DNA of 10,630 nucleotides from the NCBI GenBank assembly GCA_034399355.1, contig JAXMMT010000034.1:1-10630 (forward strand), given 5' to 3'. A model generated the notes under the pieces. It was not told where the DNA came from and did not search any database. It saw nothing but the letters and a program-made list of their open reading frames with translations. How positions within the stretch are numbered: the first letter of the stretch is position 1; each line of letters begins with the position of its first letter. A program made the translations under genes and the position numbers. Of this stretch, positions 7,171 to 10,630 are shown piece after piece. Origin of the DNA: UBA2279 sp034399355 (GTDB lineage Bacteria > Actinomycetota > Coriobacteriia > Anaerosomatales > Anaerosomataceae).

Positions 7171-7270
7171 GTCCAACAAAGGCATCCAGCAGATAGTTCG
7201 CCCGTGTAGGGTATTCTCGGCAGGGGCGCTGGCGGGGGGCGAACTACAGCTGATGCCTCAGACGTTAGCG
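7171..7270 (+). other. attC: attC site of cassette 1 (mazEF)
   Basis: R'' GTCCAAC (7171-7177) and R' GTTAGCG (7264-7270) bound a 100-bp imperfect palindrome. Inner arms pair GGCATCC/GATGCC, CAGCAG/CAGCTG, and TAGTTCGCCC (7194-7203) with GGGCGAACTA (7237-7246). Cleavage falls at G7264^T. It is nearly identical to attC4 (9868-9966), including a compensatory A-T to G-C change in the stem. Confidence 0.93.
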
Positions 7271-7298
7271 AGAATGCGGACGCGCAAGTGGTGTACGG

Positions 7299-8018
7299 CT
7301 AGTCGTTGCCGCGCACCTCCCAGCCAGTGAGCCCACGTAGATCGTCGTGATGCGCCATAGATCCACCGGCGTAGACCTCGGGGAATCGGTCAATCGTCTG
7401 GATGACATCCGCCATTGCGGGCGAGAGCCAGTGGCAAAGCTGTTTAGCGTCAGCGTACGTCTCGTCCAGATTGGACTGATACCAGATGGGCTCGTGGTGA
7501 GAGATTCGGTTGCGCAGCTTCCGGATGTTGTTCAGTGGAGTCTCGAGGGTGTTTCTGTTGAGCCGCTGCTTTGGCACGTGAGGGAACGTTTGTTTGAGCA
7601 ACCGAGGCCAGGGCTTCAGGTAGTCGGTGGTATCGGATGGGTTCTCGCTCATGTGGCGCTTGCTCATAATCTTCGTCCAGAATCCGAAGTTGAGTTCTGC
7701 CACTACCCCTTCTGACGTCAATGGTTTTCGTGTCCTTGCCAGCGCATATTTCGCTGCCTCCACGGACTTAATCTCAGCCTCGAACAGCAGGCCGGGCGTG
7801 TCGAACCACAAGGGTCCATACTCGGCGCTAAACGATCGATGCACGGAGTTCCTCATTCCGATTTCTATGCAGTTGAGCGTTGGGTAGAGCGCCTCGGACA
7901 GGCGTAGGTTCCATAGATACCGAGCAAGGGGAGGCACGAGTCCTTCGTCCCCCTTTGAGTATCGCTGGAAGCGCTCTACCGATAGTCCGCAGTGAACGCA
8001 ATACAGTAGTCTCTGCAT
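7299..8018 (-). CDS. Abi_2 (AbiF/AbiD-like) HEPN-domain abortive infection protein
   Basis: The 239-residue protein resembles the Abi_2 family. The N-terminal half carries LARYLWNLRLSEALYPTLNC followed by IEIGMRNSVH (R56xxxH60). The C-terminal half carries RKLRNRISHHEP with R169x4H174, the HEPN ribonuclease signature Rx4-6H. Family members cause abortive infection and are thought to cleave RNA; AbiF-type relatives have been linked to small RNAs and to the ancestry of Cas13. An extra CVHC pair at 7-10 could bind metal but lacks a second pair. The ATG at 8018 has GGGGG 8 nt upstream on the minus strand, and an in-frame TAA soon before it limits the start. The gene lies inside cassette 2 but is transcribed against the array, so it needs its own promoter; none is clear. 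It looks less GC-rich than the chromosomal genes, though this was not computed. Confidence 0.8.
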   Translation of the reverse strand: MQRLLYCVHCGLSVERFQRYSKGDEGLVPPLARYLWNLRLSEALYPTLNCIEIGMRNSVHRSFSAEYGPLWFDTPGLLFEAEIKSVEAAKYALARTRKPLTSEGVVAELNFGFWTKIMSKRHMSENPSDTTDYLKPWPRLLKQTFPHVPKQRLNRNTLETPLNNIRKLRNRISHHEPIWYQSNLDETYADAKQLCHWLSPAMADVIQTIDRFPEVYAGGSMAHHDDLRGLTGWEVRGND

Positions 8019-8041
8019 GATCGGTTCCCCCAGTTAGCCAA

Positions 8042-8107
8042 AAGTGCCTCGGCGCGGATGCCCATGAACGAGGTCGGGCGCGGGACAAGAAGCGCCTCGA
8101 GGCACTT
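8042..8107 (-). terminator. Hairpin between the tandem repeats and the Abi gene
   Basis: Arms AAGTGCCTCG (8042-8051) and CGAGGCACTT (8098-8107) are perfect over 10 bp. They extend by GCGC/GCGC across a 2-nt bulge and enclose about 36 nt. Read on the minus strand the stem runs into TTTT, so it could act as a weak terminator or attenuator just before the Abi ribosome site. It is the only structured element in the Abi leader. Confidence 0.45.
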
Positions 8108-8110
8108 GGA

Positions 8111-8180
8111 AACACCTACAAACACCTAGAAACACCTAGAAACACCTAGAAACACCTTGAAACACCTAGAAACACCTTGA
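8111..8180. repeat. Seven tandem copies of a 10-bp unit
   Basis: The unit AACACCTAGA is repeated at exact 10-bp spacing from 8111. Copies 2, 3, 4 and 6 are identical, copy 1 ends in ACA, and copies 5 and 7 read AACACCTTGA. The next block (8181-8190) is degenerate. Spacing of nearly one DNA turn would put every copy on the same helix face, as in operator or iteron arrays. On the minus strand the repeats would form the leader of the Abi gene. Copy 7 supplies the TTGA of the -35 box of the promoter at 8177. There are no spacers, so it is not a CRISPR. Confidence 0.95.
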
Positions 8181-8204
8181 AAGCATCAGGAAACAGGGTA
8201 TACT
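8177..8204 (+). promoter_or_regulatory. Strong sigma-70 promoter directed away from the Abi gene
   Basis: TTGAAA (8177-8182), a 16-bp spacer and TATACT (8199-8204) are close to consensus, predicting a start near 8211. The -35 box is made from the last repeat unit. The product would be a short transcript stopping at the terminator that ends by 8274. Confidence 0.65.
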
Positions 8205-8210
8205 TCGCTA

Positions 8211-8274
8211 TGCAGTCCCCGGGATCCACTCCCGACTTTCGAGTCGGTGTATGAGCCCGGGGCTTTTCTGTTTT
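8211..8274 (+). ncRNA. Candidate small structured RNA with built-in terminator, about 60 nt
   Basis: No reading frame of note lies between the promoter and the terminator, so the transcript itself may be the product. Predicted fold: outer stem CCCCGGG (8217-8223) with CCCGGGG (8256-8262); a symmetric 8x8-nt internal loop; inner 6-bp stem CCGACT/AGTCGG (8232-8247) capped by TTCG; then a T-rich tail (8264-8267 and 8271-8274). It is divergent from the Abi gene in the same cassette. It may be an antitoxin or guide-like RNA for the Abi protein, or merely a terminator. No known RNA family was recognised with certainty. Confidence 0.45.
8217..8274 (+). terminator. Intrinsic terminator formed by the RNA candidate
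   Basis: The 7-bp GC-only outer stem is followed by TTTT, then CTG and TTTT. This should stop plus-strand transcription before attC2 and so insulate the methyltransferase cassette from the upstream promoter. Confidence 0.6.
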
Positions 8275-8341
8275 CTGAGATGACTCTAGCACTCTACGCG
8301 CACCCTTGGTCGAGTGCGTGAGTTCATCCGCCCGGGTATCT
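8275..8341. other. Non-coding remainder of cassette 2
   Basis: Between the RNA terminator and attC2 there is no credible gene, ribosome site or repeat. On the minus strand, where an Abi promoter would be expected, only weak -10-like TAGAGT strings are present and no matching -35 box. Confidence 0.6.
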
Positions 8342-8428
8342 CGCTAACCAGCGCGTCCAGCAGCCGGCCAGAAGCGCTAGAGTGAAGAGAGGCGCGAAAG
8401 CCGCAGCTGACGCGCAAATACGTTAGAT
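8342..8428 (+). other. attC: attC site of cassette 2 (Abi/RNA cassette)
   Basis: R'' CGCTAAC (8342-8348) is the exact reverse complement of GTTAGCG, the junction at the left end of this cassette (7264-7270). R' is GTTAGAT (8422-8428), cleaved after G8422. Inner boxes GCGCGTCCAGCAG and CAGCTGACGCGC pair. The site is 87 bp. Its loop shares GCGCTAGA-GTGA with attC3. Confidence 0.9.
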
Positions 8429-9122
8429 GGAAGTTACGATGACTGACCAGGAAAGAGCGAGGGCCAGAGAGCTGGCGCAGCGACACGTGGCCGGCGGAGA
8501 CCCAGTAGGCTGGTTCGAGGCCCTCTATGCCACGGCCGCGGGTGATCCGTCGGTCATCCCCTGGGCGGATCTGTCGCCCAACCCCAATCTCGTCAGTTGG
8601 CTTGAACAGAATGACGCGGTCGGCTCGGGACGCAGGGCTCTCAAGGTCGGATGCGGCCTGGGCGACGACGCGGAGGAACTCTCGAGCCGGGGGTTCGACA
8701 CAACCGCGTTCGACGTTTCTGCCACGGCGATCTCGTGGTGTCACCGACGGTTTCCAGAAACCTCCGTGCGCTACGTCGAAGCGGATCTTCTTCGGCCGCC
8801 GGGCGAATGGGCGAGAGGTTTCGACCTCGTCGTGGAGTCCTACACGCTTCAAGTCCTTCCTCCGGAGCTTCGGTGGGAGGCTGCGCGTCAAGTGGCGGGC
8901 TTCGTCGCGCCGGGCGGGACGCTCCTAGTGATCACCAGAGGAAGGGAGCCCGGTGAGCCGGAGGGCATGATGCCTTGGCCGCTCACAAGACATGAGATGG
9001 GCTTCTTCCAGCGCGTCGGTCTGAACGAGCTGCGTTTCGAGGATTACTTGGACAGCGAGAGTCCGCCAGTGCGTCGGTTTAGGGCAGCCTACGGGCTACC
9101 AGGCGGCCTCGACTCCGTCTAA
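8427..9122 (+). CDS. Class I SAM-dependent methyltransferase (TPMT/TehB-like)
   Basis: This 231-residue protein has a Rossmann methyltransferase fold. Motif I is LKVGCGLGDDAEELSSRGF (GCGLGDD at 75-81), the acidic ribose-binding residue is D96 in AFDVS, and the next motif is YVEADLL (D119). LVVESYTLQVLPPELR and APGGTLLVITRG follow in the usual order. The architecture resembles thiopurine/tellurite-type small-molecule methyltransferases; the substrate is unknown. The gene fills its cassette completely: the ATG at 8427 begins inside the R' box of attC2 and the TAA at 9120-9122 lies inside the R'' box of attC3. A second ATG at 8439 with GGAAG 5 nt upstream (8429-8433) may be the real start and would give 227 residues. 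No promoter was found inside the cassette. Confidence 0.82.
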   Translation: MEVTMTDQERARARELAQRHVAGGDPVGWFEALYATAAGDPSVIPWADLSPNPNLVSWLEQNDAVGSGRRALKVGCGLGDDAEELSSRGFDTTAFDVSATAISWCHRRFPETSVRYVEADLLRPPGEWARGFDLVVESYTLQVLPPELRWEAARQVAGFVAPGGTLLVITRGREPGEPEGMMPWPLTRHEMGFFQRVGLNELRFEDYLDSESPPVRRFRAAYGLPGGLDSV

Positions 9123-9202
9123 CCAGGGCATCCAGCAGATGCGACAAGCGCTAGACTGAGTGGACGGCATTGGCGCACAGCTGATGCCCAAGAACGTTAG
9201 CC
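9117..9202 (+). other. attC: attC site of cassette 3 (methyltransferase)
   Basis: R'' GTCTAAC (9117-9123) and R' GTTAGCC (9196-9202) bound 86 bp. GGGCATC pairs with GATGCCC, and CAGCAG-ATGCG with CGCA-CAGCTG. R'' is complementary to the left boundary GTTAGAT at 6 of 7 positions, the only imperfect boundary among the five. Confidence 0.92.
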
Positions 9203-9236
9203 CGAATCCCCATCGCCTGAGTCCAAGGCGAGCTGT

Positions 9237-9265
9237 TTGCCAAGCAGTATCTTGTGGGATACACT
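9237..9265 (+). promoter_or_regulatory. Promoter of the higBA cassette, probably giving a leaderless toxin mRNA
   Basis: TTGCCA (9237-9242), a 17-bp spacer and TACACT (9260-9265) are close to consensus. The expected start at about 9271-9273 coincides with the toxin ATG at 9272, and no ribosome site precedes that ATG. Confidence 0.6.
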
Positions 9266-9271
9266 CACTAC

Positions 9272-9562
9272 ATGATCGAGATCCGGCAGACAGACGAGTA
9301 CGAGTCCTGGTTCGACAAGTTGCGAGACCGCGAGGCGCGGTTCCGCATCCTCGTTCGAATCCGGCGGCTCTCGCTCGGCAACCTCGGCGACATCAGGTCG
9401 GTCGGAGAGGGAGTCTCGGAACTCCGGATCACGTATGGCCCCGGCTATCGCGTCTACATCAAGCAGCAGGGGGAGGCCTTGATCGTGTTGCTTGCAGGTG
9501 GCGACAAGTCGAGCCAGAAGCGCGACATCGAGCGGGCGAAGGAACTCGCTCGGGGTCTGTGA
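9272..9562 (+). CDS. higB: HigB/RelE-superfamily toxin (Gp49-like, PF05973 type)
   Basis: The 96-residue basic protein shows the pattern of the HigB-like addiction-module killer family: an N-terminal helix with YESWFDKLRDREARFRI, then IRSVGEGVSELRI, YGPGYRVYIKQQGEAL and a C-terminal helix DKSSQKRDIERAKELA. Family members are ribosome-associated mRNA endonucleases. The ATG at 9272 is preferred; a GTG at 9254 would lie upstream of the -10 box and could not be on the transcript from the promoter seen. Toxin-before-antitoxin order is typical of HigBA and unlike mazEF. The stop TGA overlaps the antitoxin's ribosome site. The pair fills cassette 4. Confidence 0.92.
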   Translation: MIEIRQTDEYESWFDKLRDREARFRILVRIRRLSLGNLGDIRSVGEGVSELRITYGPGYRVYIKQQGEALIVLLAGGDKSSQKRDIERAKELARGL

Positions 9563-9573
9563 GGAGGTCAACC

Positions 9574-9864
9574 ATGGTCAACACGAAGACGACTACCCAT
9601 GCTTGGGATGTTACTCGCTACCTCGAGACAGACGAGGACGTCGCCGCCTACCTCGACGCCGCGCTGGAAGAGGACGACCCCGCGTTGCTTGCCGCCGCGC
9701 TCGGTGACGTCGCACGAGCCAGGGGGATGACCGAGATTGCCCGTGAGACTGGGCTCGGACGCGAAAGCCTGTACAAGGCTCTTTCGACTGATGGCAACCC
9801 GGAGTTCGGCACGGTGCAGAAGGTGGTTCGCTCGCTCGGACTGAAGCTGCACGTCTCGGCCTGA
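9574..9864 (+). CDS. higA: HigA-type antitoxin with Xre-like helix-turn-helix
   Basis: The 96-residue partner matches the 'addiction module antidote' family: an N-terminal DVTRYLETDEDVAAYLDAAL segment, then an HTH at about 50-70 (GMTEIARETGLGRESLYKAL) and the closing FGTVQKVVRSLGLKLHV. It should bind HigB and repress the shared promoter through the HTH. AGGAGG at 9562-9567 sits 6 nt before the ATG, much stronger than anything before the toxin gene, which would favour antitoxin excess. It ends 3 nt before the R'' box of attC4. Confidence 0.92.
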   Translation: MVNTKTTTHAWDVTRYLETDEDVAAYLDAALEEDDPALLAAALGDVARARGMTEIARETGLGRESLYKALSTDGNPEFGTVQKVVRSLGLKLHVSA

Positions 9865-9867
9865 TCG

Positions 9868-9966
9868 GGCTAACAAAGGCATCCAGCAGATGGTTCGCCC
9901 GTGTAGGGTATGCTCGGCAGAGGCGTAAGCGAGGGCGAACCACAGCTGATGCCTAACACGTTAGAC
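9868..9966 (+). other. attC: attC site of cassette 4 (higBA)
   Basis: R'' GGCTAAC (9868-9874) is the exact reverse complement of the left boundary GTTAGCC (9196-9202), and R' is GTTAGAC (9960-9966). The 99-bp palindrome pairs TGGTTCGCCC (9891-9900) with GGGCGAACCA (9933-9942). It is a near copy of attC1 with a covarying base pair. Confidence 0.93.
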
Positions 9967-9987
9967 GCTCAGTCGGGAGGTTCGTGC

Positions 9988-10416
9988 GTGGAGATCGGGC
10001 GTGTCCAAGCATCTGACCTCGATGCCATCAGCAGGCTGCACGCACACTTCTGGGGAGAGGTCTCCGATCCCGCCGCGATGTCCGAGACCCTTGCTCGACT
10101 CGATGGCGACTCCGACCACATCCTGCTCGCGGCTCGCATCGACGGCAGTTGCGTCGGCACCGTCACCGGCGTAGTCTGCCACGGCCTCTACGGTGGGTCC
10201 GACTCTTACCTCGTGATCGAAGATCTCGTCGTCGACCCGGAGTATCGCCGCACCGGGGTGGCATCAGCACTCCTCGGCGAACTCGAGTCCCTGGCCCGCG
10301 CTCGCTCCTGCAAACAGATGATCGTCCTGACGGAGTCGTGCCGTGACGATGCTGTTGGTCTGTATGAGGCAGCGGGCTTTGCGGGGCGCTGGACAGGTTT
10401 CAAGAAGAAGCTGTGA
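9988..10416 (+). CDS. GNAT-family N-acetyltransferase (cassette 5)
   Basis: This 142-residue acetyltransferase has VIEDLVVDPEYRRTGVASAL with the acetyl-CoA loop RRTGVA at 87-92, and a C-terminal motif B, CRDDAVGLYEAAGF. The substrate is unknown; GNAT enzymes in cassettes range from aminoglycoside or streptothricin modification to protein targets, and no resistance-specific motif was recognised. The GTG at 9988 is chosen because GGGAGG (9975-9980) lies 7 nt upstream. Reading further upstream in frame would start inside attC4, which is not credible. There is no clear own promoter in the 21 nt between attC4 and the start, so expression may rely on read-through from higBA. The stop is 6 nt before the attC5 R'' box. 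Confidence 0.87.
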   Translation: MEIGRVQASDLDAISRLHAHFWGEVSDPAAMSETLARLDGDSDHILLAARIDGSCVGTVTGVVCHGLYGGSDSYLVIEDLVVDPEYRRTGVASALLGELESLARARSCKQMIVLTESCRDDAVGLYEAAGFAGRWTGFKKKL

Positions 10417-10422
10417 GCTGGC

Positions 10423-10490
10423 GTCTAACACTGGCTTCAACCTGACGGCCAGGAGGTAGACTGACCTGAGGGCGCCTGCGCCGCAGGTTG
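10423..10490 (+). other. attC: Atypical attC of cassette 5, right half disrupted
   Basis: R'' GTCTAAC (10423-10429) is the exact reverse complement of the cassette's left boundary GTTAGAC (9960-9966). L'' CAACCTGACGGC can pair with GCCGCAGGTTG around 10481-10491, but no GTTRRRY box follows at the usual distance. The shared CCAGCAG/CAGCTG boxes of the other sites are absent. The site seems to be cut by the sequence that follows. Confidence 0.6.
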
Positions 10491-10520
10491 GTTGTGTCCC
10501 GAAAGTTCTGTAAATTGCCC
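10490..10520. mobile_element. Possible end of an IS256-type insertion sequence
   Basis: The segment containing TGTGTCCCGAAAG and TTCTGTAAATT resembles terminal inverted repeats of IS256/mutator-type elements, which often include a T-rich TGTGTAAA-like core. It begins just where attC5 loses its right half. The other end and target duplication lie outside the window, so this is tentative. Confidence 0.35.
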
Positions 10521-10537
10521 TCCGGGCTGGCTCCATT

Positions 10538-10630
10538 CTAGCTGACGGCCGTCAGCTTGGTCACCTCCTTGCGTTCGGCGTCGAGCAGCTCGCGAAGCGC
10601 ATCCATGTCGAGGAAGCGCCGGTTGGTCAT
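10538..10630 (-). CDS. Short or partial minus-strand reading frame at the window edge
   Basis: An open frame runs from the right edge (ATG at 10630, possibly an internal Met) to a TAG at 10538-10540 and encodes 30 residues including FLDMDALRELLDAERKEV. It is charged, probably helical, and not recognised. It could be the C-terminus of a longer protein such as an insertion-sequence product, given the possible IS end beside it. Codon choice is GC-rich and looks coding. An 18-bp perfect palindrome covers its last codons. Confidence 0.4.
   Translation of the reverse strand: MTNRRFLDMDALRELLDAERKEVTKLTAVS

Larger units (their letters stand above)
5414..10490 (+). mobile_element. Integron in reverse-integrase layout with five gene cassettes
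   Basis: The platform consists of intI, attI and a cassette array, all read left to right. Cassettes as excised units are 6496-7264 (mazEF), 7265-8422 (Abi/HEPN, reverse strand), 8423-9196 (methyltransferase), 9197-9960 (higBA) and 9961 onwards (GNAT, right end disrupted). Each boundary is the G^TT of an R' box. In classic integrons intI diverges from the array, whereas here the array follows the intI 3' end, as described for reverse integrases of some spirochaetes and planctomycetes. The right limit is approximate because the last attC is broken near 10485-10500. Homogeneous attC1-4 and a position beside core metabolic genes suggest a resident chromosomal integron. Confidence 0.88.

Noticed and set aside
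8111..8180. CRISPR array
   Set aside because: Units are only 10 bp and directly contiguous without spacers, and no cas genes are present.
8214..8264. tRNA-like fragment or attachment site
   Set aside because: The outer and inner stems resemble parts of a cloverleaf, but there is no anticodon arm, T-loop consensus or CCA-type end.
9910..9987. Longer start for the cassette 5 acetyltransferase
   Set aside because: That start lies inside the attC4 loop, which belongs to the previous cassette, while GTG at 9988 has GGGAGG at proper spacing.

Overview
The window looks like chromosomal DNA from a GC-rich, probably anaerobic bacterium. GTG and TTG starts, strong AGGAGG ribosome sites and a small clostridial-type ferredoxin suggest a Gram-positive lineage such as Coriobacteriia-like Actinomycetota. 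This placement is tentative because no rRNA or other decisive marker is present.

Bases 1-5340 are ordinary chromosome. They hold the 3' part of an rlmKL-type fused 23S rRNA methyltransferase gene, a convergent ferredoxin gene and a GNAT acetyltransferase gene on the minus strand. A divergent, tightly coupled three-gene operon follows: a homocitrate/isopropylmalate synthase family enzyme, then the large and small subunits of an aconitase-family dehydratase (LeuC/LeuD or homoaconitase type). The operon has a readable promoter and ends in a strong GC hairpin. No leuB-type dehydrogenase follows.

From 5414 to about 10490 lies an integron. IntI is a bona fide integron integrase with the IntI-specific insertion. 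It is transcribed in the same direction as the cassette array, so this is the uncommon 'reverse' layout with attI after the intI stop codon. The boundaries can be read to the base because the first bases of each cassette are the reverse complement of the R'' box of that cassette's own attC. The cassettes are: (1) 6496-7264 mazEF; (2) 7265-8422 an Abi_2/HEPN protein gene on the opposite strand, with a 408-bp non-coding part containing a hairpin, seven 10-bp tandem repeats, a strong promoter and a small structured RNA candidate; (3) 8423-9196 a SAM-dependent methyltransferase; (4) 9197-9960 a HigB/HigA toxin-antitoxin pair with its own promoter; (5) from 9961, a GNAT acetyltransferase whose attC differs from the others and is interrupted on its right side. 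The interruption coincides with sequence resembling the end of an IS256-type insertion sequence. A short minus-strand reading frame follows and runs to the window edge.

The first four attC sites share the same inner boxes, which is typical of a resident (sedentary) integron. Two toxin-antitoxin cassettes and one abortive-infection-like cassette fit array stabilisation and phage defence. The most notable object is cassette 2. Its HEPN protein gene, repeats and RNA candidate together could form an RNA-linked toxin-antitoxin or abortive infection unit related to AbiF systems. That functional reading is inference.
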